Assembly (NCBI RefSeq): GCF_001191005.1
Contig: NZ_CP012201.1
Location: 4,340,001-4,404,000, forward strand
From: Massilia sp. NR 4-1
GTDB taxonomy: Bacteria; Pseudomonadota; Gammaproteobacteria; Burkholderiales; Burkholderiaceae_D
DNA: 64,000 nucleotides
Direction of reading: 5' to 3'
Below, one piece after another: positions 57,432 to 64,000 of this stretch. The position numbers and the translations under genes were made by a program. The notes beneath the pieces were generated by a model, which did not search any database, was not told where the DNA came from, and worked only from the letters and a program-made list of their open reading frames with translations. Positions within the stretch are counted from its first letter, which is position 1. Each line of letters begins with the position of its first letter.

Positions 57432-60170
57432 TTATTTTTCTTTGCTGGTGAACGCGCCGCCGCTGGCCACTTCCATGCGCTGCGGGATGCCCAGGCCGCG
57501 CGCCAGTTCCGGCTGGCTATACATGCTGCGGAACAGGTAATCGGCGGTGAAGCGCTCGCCGCGCGCGGTGAAGTGGCCGCCGTCGACAAAGTAATCGCGC
57601 CCACCCGGCATGGCGCGGGCCAGGTCGACCAGCGCGGTACGGCGCTGCCGCGCCACATTGGCGATGGCGCGGTTGTACATGGCGCTGGCTTTGAGCAGGC
57701 CTGCGAGGTCGAGGCAAGGGTTGTAGAACAGCGCGGTCTGCGCCAGCTGCACGCTGCCGGGTTGCCGCTCATGCTTGGTGGCGCGCGCCACCGTCATCAG
57801 CACCGGCACGATGCCGGCGCTTTGCAGGCGGCCGACGATGGCGTCCAGCCGCGCGGCATAGCCGTCGGTCATGTGCTGGGCGGGATCGACTACGGCGGCG
57901 CGCACCGGCGGCTCGCGCAGCGAAACGGTGTTCTTGGCCAGGATTTCGCGCGTCAGCATCCAGCGCGGCAGCGAGGGCTGCGGCGCGTGGGCCGGTTTCT
58001 CATGGCTGCGGGCGGCGCGGCAGATGCCGCTCATATCGTTGAAGCCGGGGTAGATCACCACGGCGGCCGGTTTCAGGCCGATCAGGGCACGCTCCACCAG
58101 GCGCTCGATATCGTCCAGGGTATAGCCTTCGATGCCGGCGTTCACCACGTTCACCGGGCGGCTCGGCATCTGCTGGCGCAGGCGCTGCTCCAGCAGGCTG
58201 GGGAAGGTGTCCTGGTTGGTGGCGGCGTAGGCGCCGGAGACGGTGGAGGCGCCCGCCACCACCACACGCAGCTCGTTAGCCTGCGGCGCGGCCGCGATTT
58301 CCGGGCTGCGGAAGCCGAGCGAGTTGACGTCGAAGCGGCCGCCATTGGACAACACCGTGCGCGAGAAATGCGGACGGTAGGTGGTCAGTCCCCAATCCTT
58401 GTTGAAGACCATGGCGCCGCTGCCGGTCAGCAGGGCGGCGGCGCTGCGGCCGGTCTTCAGGTAATGGCGCATCTGCAGCGAAGCTTCGCCTACGGCCAGC
58501 AGCGAGAAGGCGACCATGGCGGCGACAGCGAAGCGGCGCGGCCGGTGCTCTTCCCGCGCCGCTGCGGCGGGCAGCTTGAGCGCTTCCAGTTCGGCGATCG
58601 AGCGCGCTTCCCAGTTTTCCGGCAGATGGCCCAGATAGCTTTCGATCAGCAGCGAGATATCGACGAAGCTGACCGAGTCGCCATCGAGGTCGAGGAAGCT
58701 GTCCTCGGGCCGCACGTCCTGCACGCCCAGCACCACGCTATACGCTTCGAGCAGCGAGCGCGGCGCCTCCGGCAGCTCCTCGCCCGCCGCCTGGCGCACC
58801 AGGCGCAGCACGGCGCGGTGGTCGACCTTGCCGGAGGGGAGCGTCGGCAGCGGATCGAGCACGCGCACTTCGACGGCCGATGCCGGCAGGCCAAAGCGTT
58901 CCAGCAAGGCCTGCTTCAATTCGGCGCGGCCTGCGCGCTGCACCATGGCGACGGCGATCAGCTTGTCGTCGCCGCCCACGGCGCCGTATACGCCGCGCTG
59001 TTCCAGCCAGCGCTCGATCTCATCGAGGCTGATGCGCAGGCCGAGGATTTTCGAGAAGCGGCTCTTGCGGCCCACTATATAGTAATTGCCGTTGGCCTTG
59101 CGGCAGGCCAGGTCGCCCGTGCGCAGCTCGGCGGGACCGGCGCCACGCGCCAGATCGGCCGCGCTTTCGGCATAGCCCATCATCACATTCGGGCCGCGAT
59201 ATACCAGTTCGCCGGGCTGGTCGGCGGCCGTCACCGGCGTGCCGTCTTCCTCGACCAGTTCGAAGGCGCCGCCGGGCACGGGGACGCCGATGCAGTCCGG
59301 GTTTGCGTGCAGCTGGGCCGGCGGCACATAGGCCATGCGCGGCGCGGCTTCGGTCTGGCCATACATGACGAACATTTGCTTGCCCTGCGCGCGCGCCCAC
59401 TCGGCGTAAGCCAGCACGCGCTCGGCCGGCAGCCGGCCGCCGGCCTGGGTCAGATAGCGCAGCGCGGGATAGCGGCGCTGGCGGAAGCCGATCCGCTCCA
59501 GCACGTCGAAGCTGAACGGCACGCCGGCCAGCGAGGTAGCGCCCTCGGTCTCGAAACGCTGCCAGAACTCGTCCTGGGCCACCGAGTATTCGCTCAGCAG
59601 CACGGTGGCGCCCACCGCCAGATGGGAATTCAGTACGGACATCCCGTAGGAATAAAACAACGGTAGCGCCGTGATAGCCTTATCCGTGGTCAAAATGCCC
59701 AAATATTCGGCAATGGCTTGGGCATTTTTTTCGATATTTGTCAGCGACAAACGGACCAGTTTCGGGCTGCCGGTACTGCCCGATGTCGACAGAAGGAGAC
59801 AAAGCTCGGGATGCAGGGCGGGTTCCCTTGCCCCTGGTAAAGTTTGAAATGCCCAGCCGCCGTCTTCGTTCTCGCGGAACACCAGGCCGGCCTGGAAAGT
59901 ATCGGCAATACGGGAATCGCGTGCGGTGGAACCCGGTTCAGCCAGCACCACGGGCCAGCCGCGGCGCAGGCAGGCCAGATAGGCGCAGACGCATTCGATG
60001 CGGTTGGCTGCCTCGACAATAACCAGCTGGCGCGGCCCTTGCAGGGCGGTGGCGGCGCGGTCGGCGGCGGCGGCCAATTGGGCGTAGGACCAGAAGCAGC
60101 CGTCATCGGCCACGATCGCCAAACGCGTCCCGAAGGATTCCAGCCGTACTGCAAACGTCGTGTCCGTCAT
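57432..60170 (-). CDS. Fusion of AMP-forming ligase, acyl carrier domain, membrane helix and SGNH hydrolase
   Basis: 912 residues in one frame. Residues 1-460 form an ANL adenylation domain: phosphate loop STSGSTGSPKLVRLS (128-142), MYGQTEA (269-275), LRTGDLACRKANGNYYIVGR (349-368) and the catalytic lysine in PSGKVDHR. Residues 470-533 form a carrier domain with the phosphopantetheine serine S499 in DLDGDSVS. After the basic stretch HRPRR a hydrophobic helix runs about 547-563. Residues 580-890 are an SGNH/GDSL domain with GAST (S642), GFND (709-712) and DGGH (D863, H866). The topology puts activation and carrier inside and the hydrolase in the periplasm. Together with the MBOAT it has the parts of a Dlt-type pathway (DltA, DltC, DltD-like, DltB). 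Substrate and acceptor are unknown. Confidence 0.88.
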   Translation of the reverse strand: MTDTTFAVRLESFGTRLAIVADDGCFWSYAQLAAAADRAATALQGPRQLVIVEAANRIECVCAYLACLRRGWPVVLAEPGSTARDSRIADTFQAGLVFRENEDGGWAFQTLPGAREPALHPELCLLLSTSGSTGSPKLVRLSLTNIEKNAQAIAEYLGILTTDKAITALPLFYSYGMSVLNSHLAVGATVLLSEYSVAQDEFWQRFETEGATSLAGVPFSFDVLERIGFRQRRYPALRYLTQAGGRLPAERVLAYAEWARAQGKQMFVMYGQTEAAPRMAYVPPAQLHANPDCIGVPVPGGAFELVEEDGTPVTAADQPGELVYRGPNVMMGYAESAADLARGAGPAELRTGDLACRKANGNYYIVGRKSRFSKILGLRISLDEIERWLEQRGVYGAVGGDDKLIAVAMVQRAGRAELKQALLERFGLPASAVEVRVLDPLPTLPSGKVDHRAVLRLVRQAAGEELPEAPRSLLEAYSVVLGVQDVRPEDSFLDLDGDSVSFVDISLLIESYLGHLPENWEARSIAELEALKLPAAAAREEHRPRRFAVAAMVAFSLLAVGEASLQMRHYLKTGRSAAALLTGSGAMVFNKDWGLTTYRPHFSRTVLSNGGRFDVNSLGFRSPEIAAAPQANELRVVVAGASTVSGAYAATNQDTFPSLLEQRLRQQMPSRPVNVVNAGIEGYTLDDIERLVERALIGLKPAAVVIYPGFNDMSGICRAARSHEKPAHAPQPSLPRWMLTREILAKNTVSLREPPVRAAVVDPAQHMTDGYAARLDAIVGRLQSAGIVPVLMTVARATKHERQPGSVQLAQTALFYNPCLDLAGLLKASAMYNRAIANVARQRRTALVDLARAMPGGRDYFVDGGHFTARGERFTADYLFRSMYSQPELARGLGIPQRMEVASGGAFTSKEK

Positions 60171-60282
60171 TTGCCAGCCTCCGCAGCTGCTGTATTATTT
60201 TAGTGTCATAAAGACAATTTAACACCAGCCGTTGTAGCGAAGTCAACAAATCATTTACGTTCCATAGTGGTAATTTTGGGTC

Positions 60283-60288
60283 TATAAT
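60283..60288 (+). promoter_or_regulatory. -10 element of the cytochrome gene
   Basis: TATAAT is a perfect -10 hexamer. At the best 17-base spacing the -35 is TTCCAT (60260-60265), a poor match, so the promoter may need an activator. The cytochrome ATG at 60375 has an AAGGA ribosome site. The rest of the gap from 60171 shows no gene. Confidence 0.55.
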
Positions 60289-60374
60289 CGCGGGTTTGGC
60301 GAGTGATTGCGCGCCGACGTGCAAAAACGAGAACGCCAACCGCCACCAGTTTCGATCTTTGTACTAAGGAAATC

Positions 60375-60920
60375 ATGAGCGACGCACATAACGAACACGA
60401 ATCCGCTATCAGAACGCCTAAGCAACTCGTTGCTGCCGTGGTAGGCTTCTTCCTCATCACTGTTATCGGGATTGCCCTGCTGGTGCAATTCGTGACCCAG
60501 GAAAAACTCACCGGCCACGGTTCCGACAGCCAGTCATCCGAAGCCCTCGCAGCCCGCCTGAAACCGGTCGGCGACATCGACTACACCCTGAAAGACAGCA
60601 ACGCGCCGAAAGTACTGCAGACCGGCGAAGCCATCTACACCTCCACTTGCGCGGCCTGCCACGGCAGCGGCGCCGCTGGCGCCCCGAAAGTGGGCGACAA
60701 CGGCGCCTGGGGCAGCCGTCTGGCCCAAGGCGAAGCCACCATCCTCAAGCACGCCATCGAAGGTCTGCGCGCCATGCCAGCCAAAGGCGGCAACCCGGAT
60801 CTGGACGATGTGGAAGTGGCCCGTGCCGTGGTCTTCATGGCCAACAAATCCGGCGGCAATCTGAAAGAACCCGCAGTGCCGGCACCGGCCGCTGCACCGG
60901 CCGAAGAAAAGAAAGAATAA
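60375..60920 (+). CDS. Membrane-anchored cytochrome c5-like protein
   Basis: 181 residues from the ATG at 60375. One N-terminal hydrophobic helix (VAAVVGFFLITVIGIALLVQ, about residues 22-41) anchors it to the membrane. The class I haem motif CAACH lies near residue 99 (YTSTCAACHGSGAAGAP), and the methionine ligand is in LRAMPAKGGNPDL. The tail is alanine/proline/glutamate/lysine-rich. It should carry electrons at the periplasmic face. An upstream in-frame ATG at 60303 was rejected because conserved sequence and the ribosome site favour 60375. A strong terminator follows 14 bases after the stop. Confidence 0.9.
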   Translation: MSDAHNEHESAIRTPKQLVAAVVGFFLITVIGIALLVQFVTQEKLTGHGSDSQSSEALAARLKPVGDIDYTLKDSNAPKVLQTGEAIYTSTCAACHGSGAAGAPKVGDNGAWGSRLAQGEATILKHAIEGLRAMPAKGGNPDLDDVEVARAVVFMANKSGGNLKEPAVPAPAAAPAEEKKE

Positions 60921-60934
60921 ATCTTCGCCGCCAT

Positions 60935-60965
60935 AAAAAAACCGCTCATCCGAGCGGTTTTTTTT
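60935..60965 (+). terminator. Intrinsic terminator of the cytochrome gene
   Basis: ACCGCTC and GAGCGGT form a 7-base stem around ATCC, flanked by an A-run on the left and a T-run on the right. This works on both strands, so it may also stop leftward reading from the M13 gene. Confidence 0.9.
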
Positions 60966-60989
60966 CGCCTTTACCGCCGCAGCAGCAGC

Positions 60990-61100
60990 GGTAATCAGCC
61001 GAGCCCGTGTCCACCATGGGGTCAGACCCCAATCGGACAAGGTAATCAGCTGAACCCGTGTCCGATCGGTGCCAGGCACCAAGGTGGACACGGGCTCGGC
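60990..61100. repeat. Nested palindromic intergenic repeat element
   Basis: About 110 bases between the cytochrome terminator and the M13 stop are made of stacked repeats. An 18-base arm, GCCGAGCCCGTGTCCACC (60998-61015), is mirrored exactly at 61083-61100. Inside lie TGGGGTCAGACCCCA (61017-61031), ATCGGACA with its mirror (61032-61039, 61059-61066) and GGTGCCAGGCACC (61068-61080). A 23-base direct repeat starting GGTAATCAGC occurs at 60990 and 61041. It is probably a non-coding mobile or REP-like element. Confidence 0.8.
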
Positions 61101-61107
61101 AGAGGGC

Positions 61108-63183
61108 TTACCAGATGATGACGCGGTCTTTCGGGGCCAGGTACATCTTGTCGCCGGGCTTCACGCCGAAGGCGTTGTAGAAGCCGGGCTGGTTGCGCAT
61201 GGTGCCGTTGGCGCGGTACTTGCCTGGAGAGTGCGGGTCGGTCTTGATCTGCACGATCTGGGCTTGTTCACGCATCTTGCTGCGCCATACCTGGGCGAAG
61301 CCCATGAAGAAGCGCTGGTCGCCAGTCAGGCCGTCGATCACGGGCGCTTTCTTGCCTTTCAGGGACAGCTTGTAAGCCTTGTAGGCGATCGCCACGCCGG
61401 AGTTGTCGGCGATGTTCTCGCCCAGGGTCAGCTCGCCGTTGACGTTGTAGCCTGGCAGCGGGGTGAAGGCGCTGTACTGCTTGACCAGCTCACCCGTCTT
61501 CTTCTTGAAGTTCTTGTGGTCGGCGGCGCTCCACCAGTCGCGCAGATTGCCGTCGCCGTCGTACTGGGCGCCCTGGTCGTCGAAGCCGTGGCTGATTTCG
61601 TGCCCGATCACGCCGCCGATGGCGCCGTAATTCATGGCGTCATCCGCGTTGGCGTCGAAGAACGGTGGCTGCAGGATCGCGGCCGGGAACACGATCTCGT
61701 TCATCTCCGGGTTGTAGTAGGCGTTGACGGTTTGCGGCGTCATGCCCCACTCGTCGCGGTCGATCGGCTTGCCGAGCTTGTTCAGCTCCTTGTTGTAGTC
61801 GAACTCATTGGAACGCTTGACGTTGCCCAGCAGGTCGTCGCGCTGCACGTTCAGCGCCGCGTAGTCGCGCCATTTGTTCGGGTAGCCGATCTTGGTGGTG
61901 AACTTGGCCAGCTTGGCTTGCGCCTCTTTCTTGGTGGCCGGGGTCATCCAGTCCAGCTTATTGATGCTTTGCTTGTAGGCCAGCAGCAGGTTCTTCACCA
62001 GCTCTTCCATGCGCGCCTTGTTGGCGGCCGGGAAGTGCTGCTCGACGTAGATCTTGCCGATGCTTTCGCCCAGCGCACCTTCGGTCACTTCCACGCCACG
62101 CTTCCAGCGTGGACGGTTCTCGGTCACGCCGCTCAGCGCCGTGCCGTAGAAGGCAAAGTTGGAATCGACGAAGGATTTCGACAGGTAAGGCGCGGCGGAG
62201 CGCACAGTCTGCCACTGGAAGTAGGATTTCAGGGTTTCCAGCGGGGTGGCGGCCAGCAGGCCGTCCAGCGCCTTCAGATAGGTGGGTTGGCTGACGATCA
62301 CATAATCGACCTTGCCGGCCAGACCGGTGGCCTGCAGATAGCTGTTCCAGTCGAAGTTGGCCATCAGTTCCGGCAGCTTGTTCAGGGCGACCTTGTTGTA
62401 GGCCTTGACCGGGTCGCGCAGTTCAACCTTGGTCCACTGGATTTTCGCCAGCTCGGTTTCGAAGGCAACGATGGCCTTGGCGTTGGCGGCGGCATTGGCG
62501 TCGCCGGCCAGGGCCAGCATCTCTTCCACATGCTTGCCGTATTTGGCCAGGGTGTCGGCCAGCTTGGCGTCGTCGGCTTTCAGGTAGTAGTCGCGGTCGG
62601 GCATGCCCAGGCCGTCCTGGAAGATGTCGGCCACATACTTGGTCGAATCCTTGTTGTCCTGGTGGATGCCGAAGCCGAACGGGGAATGCACGAAGTTGCG
62701 CGCCGCGGCGGCCAGCAGCAGCGGCAGCTCTTTCTTGTCCTTGATGGCGGCGATGCGGTCCAGATCGGCCTTCACCGGGCTGATGCCCAGCTGCTCCAGG
62801 CGCGCTTCATCCATGAAGCTGGCGTAGAAGTCGCCGATGCGCTTGGCGTCGGCGCCATTGGCCTTGGCCGCCGATTCTTCGATGATGGCGCGCAGCTGCG
62901 GCTGGATATCGTCGCGCAGTTTGGCGAAGGTGCCCCAGCTCGACTTATCGGCCGGGATTTCGGTGGTGGACAGCCATTTGCCGTTCAGGTGAACGAAGAA
63001 GTCGTCTTGCGAACGCACGGCGGGATCGATGAACTGGGTGTCGATGCCGGAGCCGAGGTTTTTTGCCGCGCTGACGGCAGCCTTGCCGGCAACGGCGCTG
63101 GTGGCGCCTTCCGCCGCAACCGCTACGCTGGATACGCCAGCCAGCAGGCTCAAGGTCAATGCACTTAACAGATGTCGTTTCAC
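61108..63183 (-). CDS. Secreted M13-family zinc metallopeptidase (neprilysin-like)
   Basis: 691 residues from a GTG start at 63181-63183 with an AGAGGGG ribosome site. A signal peptide covers residues 1-24 (SSVAVAAEG). The N-terminal M13 domain has LNGKWLSTTEIPADKSSWG. The zinc site is VIGHEISHGFDDQGAQYDGD (HExxH near residue 525), with the third ligand in ENIADNSGVAIAY. NAYYNPEMNEIVFPAAIL is also a family hallmark. It is full length and should degrade peptides in the periplasm or outside. A second, very similar M13 gene lies directly upstream, pointing to tandem duplication. Confidence 0.95.
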   Translation of the reverse strand: MKRHLLSALTLSLLAGVSSVAVAAEGATSAVAGKAAVSAAKNLGSGIDTQFIDPAVRSQDDFFVHLNGKWLSTTEIPADKSSWGTFAKLRDDIQPQLRAIIEESAAKANGADAKRIGDFYASFMDEARLEQLGISPVKADLDRIAAIKDKKELPLLLAAAARNFVHSPFGFGIHQDNKDSTKYVADIFQDGLGMPDRDYYLKADDAKLADTLAKYGKHVEEMLALAGDANAAANAKAIVAFETELAKIQWTKVELRDPVKAYNKVALNKLPELMANFDWNSYLQATGLAGKVDYVIVSQPTYLKALDGLLAATPLETLKSYFQWQTVRSAAPYLSKSFVDSNFAFYGTALSGVTENRPRWKRGVEVTEGALGESIGKIYVEQHFPAANKARMEELVKNLLLAYKQSINKLDWMTPATKKEAQAKLAKFTTKIGYPNKWRDYAALNVQRDDLLGNVKRSNEFDYNKELNKLGKPIDRDEWGMTPQTVNAYYNPEMNEIVFPAAILQPPFFDANADDAMNYGAIGGVIGHEISHGFDDQGAQYDGDGNLRDWWSAADHKNFKKKTGELVKQYSAFTPLPGYNVNGELTLGENIADNSGVAIAYKAYKLSLKGKKAPVIDGLTGDQRFFMGFAQVWRSKMREQAQIVQIKTDPHSPGKYRANGTMRNQPGFYNAFGVKPGDKMYLAPKDRVIIW

Positions 63184-63269
63184 TGATATTTCCCCTCTAG
63201 TTTTAGACAGTGGTTTTCTCGGACTTTTGCCGAGCTGACGACTCTAGCACAGTGCAACAGGCATGAATA

Positions 63270-63300
63270 ACAAAAAGACCACGCGATGTGGTCTTTTTGT
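63270..63300. terminator. Bidirectional terminator between the M13 genes
   Basis: ACAAAAAGACCAC and GTGGTCTTTTTGT form 13-base arms around GCGAT, ending in T-runs on both strands. It should stop transcription of the upstream M13 gene, so the two copies are probably separate transcripts. Confidence 0.88.
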
Positions 63301-63344
63301 AGAGGGCCGGCTCGATTCAGCCGGTTTTGCAAAAGCTTATGCGC

Positions 63345-64000
63345 TTACCAGATAATCACGCGCTGCTCCGGCGCCACGTACATCTTGTCGCCTTCCTTCA
63401 CGCCGAAGGCTTCGTAGAAACCGGGCTGGTTGACCACGGTGCCGTTGGCGCGGAATTGGCCCGGCGAATGCGGATCGGTCTTCACCTGCATGATCTGCTG
63501 CGGTTCCAGCATCTTGCTGCGCCATACCTGGCCAAAGCCCATGAAGAAACGCTGCTCGCCGGTCAGGCCATCGATCACCGGCGCCGCCTTGCCGTTCAGC
63601 GACAGCTTGTACGCCTTGTAAGCGACGGCGATGCCGGAGTTGTCGGCGATGTTTTCTCCCAGGGTCAGCTCGCCGTTGACGTTATAGCCAGGCAGCGGGC
63701 TGTAGGCGCTGTACTGCTTGACCAGGGCGTCGGTCTTGGTCTTGAAGTTGGCCTTGTCAGCGGCCGTCCACCAGTCGCGCAGATTGCCGTCGCCGTCGGA
63801 CTGGCTGCCCTTGTCGTCGAAGCCGTGGCTGATTTCGTGGCCGATCACGGCGCCGATGGCGCCATAGTTGACCGCATCGTCGGCGCGCGCGTCGAAGAAC
63901 GGCGGCTGCAGGATCGCGGCCGGGAACACGATCTCATTGGTGGTGGAACGGTAGTAGGCGTTCACGGTCTGCGGCGTCATGCCCCACTCTTCGCGGTCAA
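63345..64000 (-). CDS. M13-family zinc metallopeptidase, 5' end beyond the window
   Basis: The last 218 residues or so of a second M13 peptidase are present. They contain NAYYRSTTNEIVFPAAILQP, the zinc site GAVIGHEISHGFDDKGSQSD and ENIADNSGIAVAYKAYKLSL, and end RVIIW exactly as the neighbour does. Nearly every block aligns with the complete copy at 61108-63183, so the two are recent paralogues. The start, signal peptide and N-terminal domain lie past position 64000. Confidence 0.93.
   Translation of the reverse strand, partial: DREEWGMTPQTVNAYYRSTTNEIVFPAAILQPPFFDARADDAVNYGAIGAVIGHEISHGFDDKGSQSDGDGNLRDWWTAADKANFKTKTDALVKQYSAYSPLPGYNVNGELTLGENIADNSGIAVAYKAYKLSLNGKAAPVIDGLTGEQRFFMGFGQVWRSKMLEPQQIMQVKTDPHSPGQFRANGTVVNQPGFYEAFGVKEGDKMYVAPEQRVIIW

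Noticed and set aside
56010..59666. A 1218-codon open frame on the plus strand
   Set aside because: It runs opposite the MBOAT and fusion genes, whose motifs are clear. Its translation is low-complexity (rich in H, G, Q, A, R), as expected for antisense frames in GC-rich codons.

Overview
The window is GC-rich, densely packed chromosomal DNA of a betaproteobacterium. The exosortase A (XrtA/PEP-CTERM)-type exopolysaccharide locus, the Aer-like chemoreceptor, the FecI/FecR/TonB cassette, NnrS and tandem M13 peptidases point to the Oxalobacteraceae (Massilia/Duganella/Janthinobacterium group). This placement is an inference from gene content, not a database match. No phage, insertion sequence or CRISPR array was seen.

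Layout. (1) 1-22020: part of an XrtA-associated locus. It holds a glycosyltransferase, an asparagine synthase-like amidotransferase, a PLP decarboxylase, an acyl-CoA ligase, an aminotransferase, a GNAT/FemAB-like protein, an acyl carrier protein, two hydrolases, another glycosyltransferase, a TPR protein, a Wzy/ligase-like membrane protein, the PrsR/PrsK regulators, a priming sugar transferase and the TviC/TviB sugar-nucleotide enzymes. XrtA itself and any PEP-CTERM substrate are not in the window. (2) 22319-23983: Aer-like chemoreceptor. (3) 24313-37287: a nine-gene collinear operon behind a perfect FNR-type box abutting a Fur-type box. It encodes a haem/haemoglobin-type TonB receptor, a secreted and membrane-anchored CobN-like chelatase, an ExbB/TolQ-like channel, a DUF2149 (ExbD-like) protein, a second TonB receptor, a NitT/TauT-like ABC transporter and NnrS. 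(4) 37288-40955: GMC oxidoreductase and zinc alcohol dehydrogenase opposite a LysR regulator. (5) 41188-45630: an apparently uncharacterised cassette of CitE-like lyase, MaoC hydratase, ornithine cyclodeaminase-like enzyme, alpha-oxoamine synthase and EamA exporter, behind a near-consensus promoter in an AT-rich island. (6) 45725-55798: M28 peptidase, YjbR-type protein, lipoprotein hydrolase, Fur-controlled siderophore receptor/FecR/sigma cassette, a small hypothetical protein, DUF4180 and a two-component system. (7) 55824-64000: tRNA-Arg(CCG); an MBOAT acyltransferase paired with a 912-residue fusion of AMP ligase, acyl carrier, membrane helix and SGNH hydrolase; cytochrome c5; a nested-repeat element; two M13 metallopeptidases.

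Two systems stand out. The 56004-60170 pair looks like a condensed Dlt-type pathway: the activities of DltA, DltC and a DltD-like transferase sit on one membrane-spanning chain beside a DltB-like MBOAT. The 24313-31335 block looks like an oxygen- and iron-regulated periplasmic tetrapyrrole demetallation system, comparable to the hmu locus of Bacteroidetes, with its own proton-channel pair. The 41188-45630 cassette is a third candidate for an undescribed small-molecule pathway.
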